A DNA stretch of 16,413 nucleotides from Synura sp. LO234KE (GCA_015143735.1 VKHC01000068.1:1-16413), one strand, 5' to 3'; counted from the stretch's first letter, positions 1-9,672 are shown. A program made the numbers and translations. Notes: generated by a model not told the origin, from the letters alone.

Positions 1-3000
1 TTGCTCGAAAATCTCAAGTAGTAATGGATCGAAGCTTGTGCAAATATTCCGTTCCCTGTACATTCACTCAACTGAAAACACAAAGAAGTGATGGAATTGA
101 ACGTTCAGGCAGCGTATCATACACGGGACAAGTTGAAATTTTCCGGGTCAAATAGAATTGGTCAGAGGTCGACCATAGTTTGTCGATAGGTCAAATATAA
201 AGAGAAATCCTGTACCTGAAAGTTTCGTATTCCGATTTTACATGCACGCTAATTTGGAGGGTCTTAATATCTTTCAGAATGTCCAAGTTTGAAGGAAATT
301 GGTTAAGAAACCATTGAGATATTAGCTTCCATCGAGGCCGAACGATATTCCTGAATTTTGCATGTTAACGGTAATTTTCTTGACATGTGCCCATGACATC
401 TGCCTTGCACTTCGTGACTGACGCTTTACTTAAGTTGAATTTTCAACATTTCTCTATTGCGTGAGCCATTGGGCATTGCTGTGAGCATCTTAGCGGAAGA
501 CGCAACCGGTAGTTATTCAGTATTCTCTGTGCGAGAATCACCTGAATTGACAAAGTACCGGCGGTGAGCTTGGTTTCTAGCCAAGTGCAGGAGGGCAAGT
601 TTTTAGAGGAGTCGAAAGCAACTTAGTTAGAGCTTAAAATCCTTAGCAAATCACTTCCTATCGGCAGAGGTCTTGAGAAAGCAGATTTGCCACAAAAGAG
701 CGAGATCGAGCACTTTGGAAACTTAAGTGAAGCCATCGTCTTCCCATACTGATTAGTCAGTTTGAAGTTCTCGCTCGGTTTGAATAAGTCGAAGCGCCTG
801 TATTTGGGAATCCAGAGTGTCCATAAAATGAGCATGTCAGGTTCATGATTCTCCGAATAGTCCGACAAGTAGACAGCACGAAAGAGTATGAGAAGTGAAG
901 GTAATCTCGGAGAGGAAGGAGGCGACATCTCCGCCAGGGAAAAGCCGTTGACCGCGTAGACCTGGGCGAGGTGCATACCCAGTACATTTTTGGATAGGGA
1001 AGGTTGTCAGGCCCCGTGAGATGCGAGTGAAGTTGTGCTAGTTTGTGCAGCCACTCCTTCATTTTGCAATAGTTAATGGACGGAAGTGACCTGAGAGACC
1101 GGAGTAACGTCGTGTCAAGTATGTTTATGCGCAGGGAGGAGTGGGTGTCTGAGGCGTTGAGGTCCCGTAACGCTCAAATGATGCTGGTGAGATGGACTAC
1201 TAGAGCTCATGAAAGTCAGTAGGAATGTTCGTGGCAATACAACCAAAAATCTCAGAGAACCACGAGTGCGTCAATATATGGAGCTCTTACATATATCCGA
1301 GCTGTGGAAGAGGGTAGCGAAGGTTGCGAAATTGGGGGGCGTGTAGATATCTTTGACGGTACATAACTGTGACTGCAAGACTCGCAGTTGACGGGGCCGT
1401 GGAGGTACGCACAATTTTAGTGATATGATCCTGATCCGCAAGAAAGCAGGGCGACGTGAGCTGCCAGGCTTGCCCGAGCCGAAGCGGGACAGCAAGATCA
1501 ATCGGAATCCGAATAGTGTCGAGAGCGGTGTGATTGAGCTCCGGCAGGACCAGGATTGTTGCTGAGTGTCCCATCTGACTAGGTCCCCGTAAGACGAGAG
1601 GTGAAAGGCATGCAGGCATCTGAAAATGAAAGGAGTAGAGTACAAGTGTTGCCCGGAATGGAGAAGCCTAGAAGAACCCCGTGCAGGGGAGTATGAGCCT
1701 GGGATGCGGGAAACGGGCTCGGCTCTGTTTGGTCAAGCGGAGATTGCCCTTCCATCCAAAGGAGATCAGACTGGAGGTCTGAAATTCAAGACGTGCATCA
1801 TACGGGGTGGTGATGAGAGAGGGACATTATGGGACCGACGATGCCAGCGACGAAGCAGGGCATATGCCGCCCAACGTGTCCAGGGGTCTCTCGAATGAAA
1901 AGCGCGGTTGAGGGAGAAGCGTTTGCGTTGCTGGATAACCGCTGATATGCGCTGATATCCCGGACACCCAACCGAAGCGGGCTAATATAAGTTTTTTAAC
2001 TGTGGGAGGAACGAATGTTCTTGAAGCGCCGGCGTATTTCAAGAACGAAGCGGCAATCCAATTCTTTGTAGTCCTGGAGTGACCAAGTCGACAGATCTCC
2101 AACGTACGCGCTCGGTTGTTGAGACATTTAGTCATAACGGTACTTACAGTTCGCGCAGATTCATTTTTACTAGAGATGTCAATCGCAGAGCCCATGCCAT
2201 GGTTACATCATACAACAATTATCATAAATTGCCTTTAGGGTCATGTGAGGGAAGCGGAATGTCCTGTAGCTTGTCGCACCGGAGAAGCCAAACACCTTGG
2301 TTTTAGTTGTGGAGAGGCCATGGCTGGCGTAGTCTGGAACGGGAGAGGATAGAAGGCACCAGCCAAGGAGACGTTACTGTTGAATTCCTGAGAGGCTTTT
2401 GGGAGTCGCGGTCGAGGATCTGACAAATATCGAGCGCCGTGTTCAGGCGCCCGGCGAGGCGGGCCGCACAGCGATAGTGTCCTGAGTTGATGCTATTGTT
2501 GGTTACCTGAGAGATCTTCGACTGAGTATATTGCCAATATTCAGGACTCAAGAACTGGGAAACTACGTCCTTCACGGGCCTGTGCTTTACAGCTTGTACC
2601 GAATTTTAGTCTATCGAACTAATATATTCAAGACTCTGATAATATATGGGACAGGATCATTAACGTTCACTTATAGAAGGTGGATGAATGAGATAGAGGA
2701 GGTGCTAAAACGAGGCTTCAAATTTTGTGTACTAAAACGAGCAGCCATCAAAAGAATCGACAAAAATGGAGGAATTTGAACCCTCGAAGACAAGGGAGCA
2801 AACTTCTTGTAGTTTCAGATTATTCACAGGATTAAATAGGGGTATACGGCAATTTAGGGACTGACCCGTCGGCAAGTCGTGCTCCCTAGAGTCATCGCGT
2901 ATTATGGGAGCAGTGTTACGGAGCTTGGTGATGCAGTGTGCTTGCACTTTCAGATCCAATCACGTCTGCCGGCAGACGGCAGATCCAGCCGGTGGTCAGC

Positions 3001-3737
3001 TATATTCGAACACCAGGCATACAGCTCTGCTCCGGGGACAATACGAACGCCATGCACAGCCTCAATAAAAAGTCGATTATAATCAGCGCCAGAACAGGAG
3101 AAAAGACTTGTGAGTGGCGGATCTTGGTGCCCAGGTATTCACGAATGACAAAATCTGGAATATTTTACTTCATTGTAACATCCAGGTCATCGTATAAAAG
3201 GAATAATATTTCCTGTTTGGAGTAGATTTTTCCCCTTCAAAATGGAAGAAGGGGGGGCATATACCGACAGAGAGATCTTGGTGACGAGTGCGTGGTCTCC
3301 TTGGATGTTCTTGAGGTCCTAGGTGGGACCTGTACTATGAGAGGGGGTGAATACGAAACGCGTGCATCACTGAAGTGCGAAATACACGAACATTTATCGT
3401 ACACTCCTGCAGGAGGCTTGGACTCAAGTAAACAGTAGCTCTGGAGGAGAGAGTACGTGACGACTTTGGGCAAGGCCTAGTGGTTGACAAGGGCCTTCAC
3501 CGACACAGTGACCTAAAACGTTGACCAGAGATCCGAGTAGAGAACTGTGATGCAGGAGTGGTGCGATAGTTTGGATTCTCGCGGCTAACGGTCCGAATAC
3601 GGCGACAGCTGTGAGGGCAAAAGGGCCAACAAAATTCGATTGCCCTTACCCCTAGTGGGATCTGCCAATTTGGCTCATAAGGGTGCTTAGTGATTGATAT
3701 GTTCGCATGTTTTTCTCTAAGCTAAGTATATCTTTTG

Positions 3738-3750
3738 AAAAAAAAAAAAA
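3738..3750 (+). repeat. A13 homopolymer
   Basis: A run of 13 adenines stands alone in a region of mixed composition. It could be a microsatellite or the remnant of a poly(A) tail from a retroposed sequence. I see no target-site duplication or recognisable retroposon body next to it, so no retroposon is claimed. Confidence 0.8.
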
Positions 3751-4107
3751 CCCATGCCACCAATTGAGAATGGAGACATAAGCTCGGTCAGCTTACAGGC
3801 TCTAATACAGATGAGAAAATTCCACGTGCCAAATGAGGCCCGAGACTTTCTGACGGTGAGCTGGTAAGAGCACAACTGGTAACTATGTAGAAATAGGAGA
3901 AGTAGGTGGATCAGTTGAGACGTAGGTTTGCCGGCGCGGGGGCTATGTGGGAAGCAAGAGTGAGTTAGGCGCCAGCTCACAGATTCGAAGTGACCACATG
4001 CTGGCCACCAGTGTGGGACATCGATCGATGGTCGGCAGAATTGAGACAAAGCAGTTTATACTACAGAGGTGTAAGTCCCAATGCTCGAGATCTATACTCT
4101 TAGAATT

Positions 4108-4329
4108 CTACTTTTCCTCATCGGTGCACAACAGTAGGGAGGCATAATGAAAAGTACCTGGAGAGTGAATAGTAACTGTTGTAAACTCTGAAGTCGCCGC
4201 TGTGTCCTCAGTTGTGGGTTTGCATGGCAGAATTTGAGGTGTTGGATCAGTGCCGAGGGCTTGGGCTCCACAGGCAAAATATTCCATCTGGTCATTCTCA
4301 ATAAGCACGGGTGAAGGGACTGGTGCGGT
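4108..4329 (-). pseudogene. Possible decayed coding fragment
   Basis: This minus-strand frame is open for 73 codons between an in-frame TGA just upstream and a TAG at its end. Its composition is protein-like, with acidic, Thr-rich and hydrophobic stretches such as NDQMEYFACGAQALG, and few rare or low-complexity codons. There is no convincing start codon at the open end and no domain I recognise. It could be an isolated exon, a relic of a former gene, or a chance open frame. It lies on the same strand as the 4807-5154 segment, in a stretch with no other coding evidence. Confidence 0.15.
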
Positions 4330-4806
4330 TCAAATACGGAGACCCCGATGCGGTAAAAAGAATACAAGGCTCAGTGAATAATCCGGATCAATGAAATATT
4401 GTTAACGAGCCTAGGCAATCATTTAAGTGCCGATACAGTCAGGAGAGCTACAATGCGTCTGCACTCAAGCCACAGATAGTGATGAGGCAAACCCACGATG
4501 GCACTCTACTCACAATAGAACAGACGCCAAAATTTTGAAGAGAAGGGGTGGATAAACACCAGGCGGCGCCTACCATTAGTGTCGTTGTCCGTCTTTGTGT
4601 TCTAGCTAAATGTAAGACCTACCGGAGTACTTCTAATAGCCGAACTGTGTTGGAGGAGCAGCTGCGGCACACCCTATTAGTGTGTGTAAACAAATCAGGT
4701 GGTTCAAATTGACTCATGGTTGTAGTGGAGAGGGGAGAAAAATATCGACGACTTCTATCCGAGTCGTTCGGATAAGATCTCGAACCACGACCAGTGTGTA
4801 GTCAAG

Positions 4807-5154
4807 CTAAATGTTGACTGTCTGCAGTTTGTATCCAAACATTTTGTTCAGGTATTGCAAATACAACTGGGTAATATCCGTCCTTACGTCAAACGGAAAA
4901 TTACTGCACACAAAATAGCTTCGGTTTGATAATCCACCCATACGCCAATGGAGAGGGAGAATCTGCACGATAAGATTGTCCTTACCAGAATCCACATAAA
5001 ATGGTTCCAAATGAAAATCATAGGCGCCGTCCATGGAACTTGTGTCCGCCGCCTTGCAACGAGTAATAAAGAGACCCACATGTTCCTCAGTGAGAAAATC
5101 AGCATTTTCTGCTGCCAGCCGATCACGAGTGTACACGAGGGAGGTCACTCCGGT
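4807..5154 (-). pseudogene. Possible coding fragment or lone exon, about 115 codons
   Basis: This frame is open from just after a TAA to a TAG. It reads like a real protein: mixed charge, one Trp, regularly spaced aromatic residues and segments such as DFLTEEHVGLFITRC. The only start near the beginning is GTG, which a eukaryotic gene would not normally use. A complete gene is therefore unlikely, and an internal exon or pseudogene piece is the better reading. GTAAGG donor-like sites occur twice inside it. No family is recognised. A 166-codon plus-strand frame (4948-5448) overlaps it and runs into repeats; its composition is less convincing. Confidence 0.22.
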
Positions 5155-5330
5155 TTAAGCAAACATATAATGCCAGAGTCACGTAACGAATTATATCCAA
5201 AATTTGGGCTCTGGAATTTTTATAGAGATGGATCTAATAAAAATTCCTTGGAAACTGAACCTTCGCAGCTCAGCGAGGTTTTTACGCGAACACTGGCTCG
5301 AAGTGGCCACTTTGTTCAGCGGTCGAAAGC

Positions 5331-5385
5331 TTCCGTGAGCTGGCGATATTGTTCAATTCGTAATACTTTCCGTGAGCTGGCGATA
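5331..5385 (+). repeat. Two 18-bp direct repeats, 37 bp apart
   Basis: The 18-base word TTCCGTGAGCTGGCGATA occurs exactly at 5331-5348 and 5368-5385. The shorter word ATACTTTCCG also recurs in the same stretch. The repeats sit where the G-rich left arm gives way to AT-rich repeat DNA, so they may mark the edge of an inserted or expanded repeat block. Confidence 0.85.
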
Positions 5386-5530
5386 CTTTCCGAAAAACGT
5401 AACACTTTTCATTCAGCGAGAACTTTTTCAATTCGTTTACATAAATAAAATTTTTTTGTCAACATATAATATATAGCAATTAAAACATATCCACAACTTC
5501 AAGTTGAATTTGAATTTTGGCGATAAACAT

Positions 5531-6300
5531 CTTCAACTTGAAGTTGAAGTATTGAATTTTTTTGTAAGGCACTTAGACTTATGATAATTAGTGCGAAAAA
5601 CAATATGCGCTTATGTAGAGCTTCTGAAACGTTATATTTCGTGAGATATTAGATATCATAGCTAGAAAAAAAATACGAAATCACCAATCCTCAACTTCAA
5701 CTTCAACTTGAAGGTGTGATAACTTCAGTATACCCCTTTCACATTTATGTACGACACACAATATGCGCTTGTGTAGAGCTTCTGAAACTTCATATTTCGT
5801 GAGAAATTTGATTTCTTAGGTTCAAAACTGGCAGAAGTTTCTTTGATAGAAGATAGCTAAAACTACACTGGGATGTAGATATATAGCGCTCTTTTGCAAT
5901 ATTGTGGTATTTATGACCCAAAAACCACGTTCTTACTCTCAAAATGACGTCCGATTTTACCAGAACTTCATTTCTATTTACACACAAGACTTGCACAGAG
6001 GTTTGCTTGATAGAGGCAGGCTCGAGGCACATTGGGGTATAAATATTTAGTGTTGATTATATAGCGGAAAATATGGCTCAAAAACTACGCACTTGCACTT
6101 AAAAAGACGTGAAAACTTCCCAGAACTACACAAATATTTGTTCATATGACGTTCACTAGCGTGTTTGATAGGGAATAGCTAGAGCTACACTAGGGTATAG
6201 ATATTTATTGCAAAATCAAAATATAGCCAAAGTTATAACCCAAGAACCACGTTCCTGCTCTCAAAAAGACGTGTAAACTTTGCTACCCCAGATCTTTTTG
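5531..6300 (+). repeat. Diverged tandem repeat array, 158-170 bp spacing
   Basis: Related blocks recur at a roughly constant spacing. A segment beginning CAATATGCGCTT is found at 5601 and again at 5759 (spacing 158), followed each time by a near-identical stretch of about 50 bases. A second family of blocks is anchored by TTGATAG at 5843, 6007 and 6175 (spacings 164 and 168). Each is followed by a 'CTACACTGGG-GTAGATAT'-like stretch and then by 'ACCACGTTC-TGCTCTCAAAAAGACGT' variants. The two families share sequence in their second halves ('AGAACTTCAT', 'AGAGGTTTGCTTGATAG'). A 19-bp palindrome with a one-base centre lies at 5531-5549, and CTTCAACTTGAAG recurs near 5701. The array looks like an old satellite or minisatellite, or the interior of a mobile element. 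No coding frame is evident. Confidence 0.7.
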
Positions 6301-6589
6301 AGTTTTGAGTATTGTTAAGCAAACTATATACTTTTCTGATTTAGTGTAACTAGGAGCATCAGCAGAAATCGGTTATAAATCAAGGAAAGGCTAATACTGA
6401 AGTTATATGACCCAAAATCCGCCGACCCCCCCAAAATAACACGTTGGGGTCATATTTTACACACTGCCACGGCGATTTTTTATTTGAATGGTGCTCAAAA
6501 GTGTTTAAATGATGTATATTATGGTTTAAAAAAATTCTCAGTGAAAACTGACCATAGATAGTAGAGATCCAGTAGTTGTATTTTTTGAA
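6301..6589. other. AT-rich spacer
   Basis: This stretch carries a degraded echo of the preceding array near 6401-6440 (a 'TATGACCCAAAA' block followed by 'AACACGTT'). Otherwise it is AT-rich sequence without a convincing gene. The open frame on the minus strand (6380-6742) crosses the downstream hairpin and is Phe/Tyr/Asn-rich, as AT-rich noncoding DNA usually is. Confidence 0.5.
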
Positions 6590-6618
6590 AAAAGCGTAAT
6601 CCAGAGTATTACGCTTTT
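6590..6618. repeat. Perfect 11-bp inverted repeat with 7-base loop
   Basis: AAAAGCGTAAT (6590-6600) and ATTACGCTTTT (6608-6618) are exact reverse complements around a 7-base loop. It could be a short hairpin in RNA or a protein-binding palindrome. No nearby gene gives it a role. Confidence 0.85.
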
Positions 6619-6803
6619 GCGGAAATGGGACTTTGTGTGTAAAAAAGCAACTAGGCAATTTTTTGAGATCATATGTACTTATATTGGTATTTCGAGGATC
6701 ATATATATAAATGAATTCAAACTCAAAATCGGAGTAGGTCAATACTTAGATTTGTTTTGGTACAATAAAACACAAGGCATCTTTTACTATTTCTCGGCTA
6801 GTA

Positions 6804-7133
6804 TTAACGAGTAGCATGTAATTCGCCTCCATCAGTGGCCCAAAACCTACTGTAGCGGTACCGACTACAGTGGTGCCATCTAAACTCAACTGCTAAATCC
6901 CCGACTGCAGTCGGAGTAATTGTGTTTATAGGAGAAGTTGAGAACGAAATGAGGGTTCTGAGATTTGAACGGTGGTCTTTAAACGGCAGACCGTATACGT
7001 TTAGGATTTCTACAGACCGGCTACAGCAGTTGCCGATACTTATATACTGAGTATGACGATATGATTTCAATAGCAGTAATAGATTGTCCACGGTGCATTT
7101 TTTCGGTAGACTGATCAGTATCGGTTGTGTCAT
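6804..7133 (-). CDS. Doubtful 109-codon open reading frame
   Basis: This frame starts with a true ATG and ends at TAA. The first 50 residues are plausible protein (for example PKKCTVDNLLLLLKSY). The second half reads through two palindromes at 6849-6871 and 6901-6914, which is unusual for coding sequence. I recognise no domain, no signal peptide and no flanking exon. It may be a chance frame or the remnant of a small mobile-element gene. It ends about 300 bp from the left end of the large TIR element. Confidence 0.15.
   Translation of the reverse strand: MTQPILISLPKKCTVDNLLLLLKSYRHTQYISIGNCCSRSVEILNVYGLPFKDHRSNLRTLISFSTSPINTITPTAVGDLAVEFRWHHCSRYRYSRFWATDGGELHATR
6849..6914. repeat. Pair of palindromes around CTACAGT / CCGACTGCAGTCGG
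   Basis: At 6849-6871 ACTGTAG and CTACAGT flank a GGTACC core, giving a near-perfect palindrome with one extra base. At 6901-6914 CCGACTGCAGTCGG is a perfect 14-bp palindrome. Both contain versions of the same word (ACTGTAG, ACTGCAG). Paired palindromes sharing a word suggest a binding site or the end of a small foldback element. No target-site duplication was found. Confidence 0.7.
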
Positions 7134-7135
7134 GG

Positions 7136-7435
7136 CAACAAGGTAATGCCCAATATCTTCTCGCGATAAAACTTATATTGCGTTGCTATTGGTTCGGTCA
7201 AGTTTTCGGTTAGAGCTTAGAAGCAGCTACTAGTATTTGGGTGAAAATCAGAGCATGTAGCAAATTTCAACTTCAAAGTTTTTTCTGTTTTCACTTTTCC
7301 GTCTAAGACTTCCTCACAGAACATGTTTCTATTTTGCTTCAAGGAAGTGCTTCAGGTTTGAAGCGCTGAATTGAAAATGCTTCGTTTCACGAACTTTATT
7401 TATCTATTAATAATAGATTGATAGGGAGGATCGTG
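7136..7435. other. AT-rich spacer left of the TIR element
   Basis: No gene, repeat or RNA feature is visible here. The sequence is AT-rich with a stretch of CTTCAA/TTGAAG-like words near 7268-7380 that recall the array at 5531-6300, but the similarity is too weak to extend the array. Confidence 0.4.
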
Positions 7436-7437
7436 TA

Positions 7438-7525
7438 CATCCGTGTACCAAAATCCGTACTACAGTGCGCGCACTTTAGGAACACTAAAGTAAAGACAAA
7501 AAGTATACCGTTAAAGTACCGTACT
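7438..7525 (+). repeat. Left terminal inverted repeat
   Basis: The terminal 17 bases match the right end with one difference. Further in, a 12-bp palindrome AGTGCGCGCACT (7464-7475) sits where the right end has the 16-bp palindrome 10024-10039. ACCGTTAAAGTACCGT (7507-7522) then matches the right arm exactly. The gaps between matched blocks differ in length, so the arms have diverged by small insertions and deletions. Confidence 0.75.
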
Positions 7526-7640
7526 ATAGGAAAACTGTGTTTTTACATTATAGCAAACGGCAGTTTTTGCAAAAAACACTTTAGGAAAACTTAAGTAAGT
7601 GCTACAGTATAAAAAAGTTTTGGGGAAAAACTTACTGAAG
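7470..7640. repeat. Left subterminal repeat cluster (ACTTT/AAAGT, TATAG)
   Basis: Short words such as ACTTTAGGAA, CTAAAGT, ACTATAGG, TTATAGCA and AACTTAAGT recur in both orientations over about 170 bp. Clusters of this kind next to transposon ends are often transposase-binding sites. That role is inferred here from position and repetition only. Confidence 0.6.
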
Positions 7641-8277
7641 ATTTACAAAAACTATTTCAGTATCGCAAGTATTTTTCATAGTCATTTGCTAATGCTTTAT
7701 CTCTCTCGACATATTTGCCCTTAGCTATTATAGCGATGTTTACAAGAATATGGAACACCAGTACATGATTAAACTTTTTCATGTATAATATATTTACATT
7801 AATCATATATGGTAAATATCGTCTTAGTTGAACGAGGAAATAACGAAAAACAATTGGGCAATAATATCAGGTATTCTGATGCAACTTCCAATTCCCTTTC
7901 GTTTTGATCTTATTTGATCGTATTTTGAAGTTTAGAATCTGTCAGAAGGTTGGGTCACGTAAGTTTACTTAAAATGTGTTTAAATGTTTAAGCGAGGAAG
8001 GAATTAAGTCAAGCGACCTCTAGTGGATACCAAAATATACGTCCTCTGTCTGGTGGACACAAGATACTGCAGAACCTTGATTGGTGATAATTATTAGTCT
8101 TATTTGCTGATATTTTCCTCCTAAGTTATTTTGATGTGCAGGGCAGAATTATTTTTGAGTGTCTTTAGACGCTAAGATATATGCAATGAAAATTAAAATA
8201 TAGCGCATTTCTCGTTAAAAATATTCTTAAGCAATGTACTTTCATCTATTTCATAGTAATTGTCTTATTTTTTGTTA
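7641..8277. other. AT-rich interior of the TIR element
   Basis: No intact gene is seen. A splice-acceptor-like TTTTGATGTGCAG ends near 8140 and is followed by a short open stretch; similar acceptor-like words occur near 8360 and 8462. This could be the decayed 5' part of an element-encoded gene. Confidence 0.3.
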
Positions 8278-8708
8278 GCTATCTTCGACCAACAAGATAT
8301 GCGTATATGATTCTGTGTTTGAAGCTACTATAACATCTCTTAATTCTTTTTATGTGCAGAGCTCAATATTTCTGACGCATCTGTCGATGCATTCTATTTT
8401 GGAAGCACAATTCTTATTGACAGTATTGGTATGTAAAAATTTTGCCTAGTTTATGCGTGCAGATAGAATTTATTGAGGGACAATATAATAACAGTGCGCA
8501 CCTAACTGATTTATTTTTCACTCTTTATTTCGCACCAAGAAGTAATCTGAATAGCATCATTCGGAGATATGGAGTGACGGGAGTTGCCAATTATGATTTA
8601 TTAGCTCTCCTTTCACACGTTCGTTATATGGCTGCCTGGTTGCATTTCTTTCTGAAAGTGTATTATATTCTTTCATTACGAATGCGTACAATAAGTAGAT
8701 CATCCTAA
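8278..8708 (+). pseudogene. Decayed element-encoded coding segment
   Basis: After an acceptor-like TTATTTTTTGTTAG, a frame is open from 8278 to a TAG at 8444. A second frame is open from about 8442 to a TAA at 8708 and includes a protein-like run such as SIIRRYGVTGVANYDLLALL. A GTATGT donor (8429) and a TGCAG acceptor (8462) would join the two frames in phase, but the implied intron is only 34 nt, which would be unusual. The second frame begins at TTG, so it is not a free-standing eukaryotic gene. The last 25 bases overlap the tandem duplication. No transposase family motif is visible. The most likely reading is the 3' part of a decayed transposase or passenger gene. Confidence 0.3.
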
Positions 8709-9151
8709 TTTGGTGTCTTGGCTATATTTTGAGAATAATTTTTAATTCTCTGAGTCAATTTTCCAAAAAGTTAAATAGCCTAATCAATTCTTCATTCTAA
8801 TTGCATGCGTGCATAGACGCGTGGAACACAGGCGGAGGAGGTAGGCAAAATAAATCACCACAGGCACAAATGCACTTACTAGGATATTCGGCACGGCTGG
8901 GGGAATTCGGCTATTCGCGTACAATAAGTAGATCATCCTAATTTGGTGTCTTGGCTATATTTTGAGAATAATTTTTAATTCTCTGAGTCAATTTTCCAAA
9001 AAGTTAAATAGCCTAATCAATTCTTCATTCTAATTGCATGCGTGCATAGACGCGTGGAACACAGGCGGAGGAGGTAGGCAAAATAAATCACCACAGGCAC
9101 AAATGCACTTACTAGGATATTCGGCACGGCTGGGGGAATTCGGCTATTCGC
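8684..9151 (+). repeat. Exact tandem duplication, 235-base units with 233 bp period
   Basis: Bases 8684-8918 recur at 8917-9151, and I saw no difference when I read the two copies side by side. The copies share two bases (GC) at their junction, which would serve as microhomology. Both lie inside the TIR element. The identity means a very recent duplication, continuing homogenisation or an assembly error. Confidence 0.95.
9113..9150 (-). other. Exon-like 38-nt GC-richer segment with splice-like borders
   Basis: On the minus strand a pyrimidine-rich TTCTACTTCAG precedes this segment, and GTAAGTGC follows it. The segment is open (reading ANSRIPPAVPNIL) and richer in GC than its surroundings. 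The acceptor AG uses the base just outside the tandem duplication, so the other copy (8880-8917) keeps the donor but lacks this acceptor. It may be a micro-exon of a gene carried by the element, or chance. Confidence 0.2.
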
Positions 9152-9589
9152 TGAAGTAGAATTATTGTCATATTTAGGAATCGCTTGTGTTGAGTTCTTA
9201 TATCATCCCCTTCAAATGTACCAATAAATACACCTGCAGTAATCAGGGTACTCTTGAATCAACAGCAAAAGCCCATCCTAAATTTTTGATGTGAGTGCTA
9301 ATAAATATTTTTTGCGTTACACTGAATTATATATAGGTGCTTAAATATATATGGGAATGGCAAGATTTAGTTATGTGAAGGCGCCAAACATTCTAGTATT
9401 AAAGATATGAGACACTGGGTAATTGTTGGCCTACACCCGTGACTGACTACGGTATGTTATTCTAGATTTTTAGATATGATTAACCATAGATTAACTTAAC
9501 CTTCTAGCCTGATAGGTTTCTGATCCATATCGAAGATGTGTAAGTATGAAACTTTTTATGATAAGAAATATACAAATATTATCACTTAC
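9152..9589. other. AT-rich interior of the TIR element
   Basis: I see no gene or RNA here. The stretch lies between the two exon-like segments on the minus strand and could be an intron if those are real exons. Confidence 0.35.
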
Positions 9590-9672
9590 TTCCCGTTAGG
9601 GTGGACTTGGAGATTGTAGCGGGCGAGGAGCGGAGCTGGTTGGGTGGCGATAGCTTTCTGCAGGGTCTGTAC
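9590..9672 (-). other. Exon-like GC-rich island inside the TIR element
   Basis: Within very AT-rich DNA, about 80 bp are clearly GC-richer. On the minus strand this island is preceded by an AG with a CTAAAC branch-like word about 15 bases upstream. It is followed at once by GTAAGTG, a consensus 5' splice site. The frame between them is open and protein-like (it includes ATQPAPLLARYNLQVHPNG) and ends in a partial codon. This is what an exon fragment captured from a host gene, or an exon of the element's own gene, would look like. The protein is not recognised. The AG-to-branch distance is short, which weakens the exon claim. Confidence 0.3.

Larger units (their letters stand above)
1..4800. 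other. Gene-poor left arm, no convincing gene
   Basis: I find no frame here with a recognisable domain, and no run of exons with matching phases. Open frames are all about 125 codons or shorter, lie on both strands and overlap one another, as expected by chance at this base composition. The + strand carries clearly more G than C in many stretches, for example around 901-960, 1081-1140, 2341-2400 and 3301-3360. In the host gene on the right the sense strand is also the purine-rich one, so if this arm was ever transcribed the + strand is the better candidate for sense. A few minus-strand segments read like protein (listed separately) but are separated by stops and frame changes. The most likely reading is old intergenic DNA with decayed coding material. 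Confidence 0.5.

Noticed and set aside
1271-1645. Overlapping 110- and 124-codon minus-strand frames
   Set aside because: They occupy the same bases in two frames, show no domain and lie in a region where frames of this length are common on both strands.
2769-2785. tRNA-like T-arm on the minus strand (5-bp stem, TTCAAAT loop)
   Set aside because: No matching acceptor 5' strand or D-arm was found upstream, and the anticodon-like stem has a 6-base loop. At most a chance match.
4948-5448. 166-codon plus-strand frame
   Set aside because: It overlaps a more protein-like antisense segment, runs into the 18-bp repeats and shows no domain.
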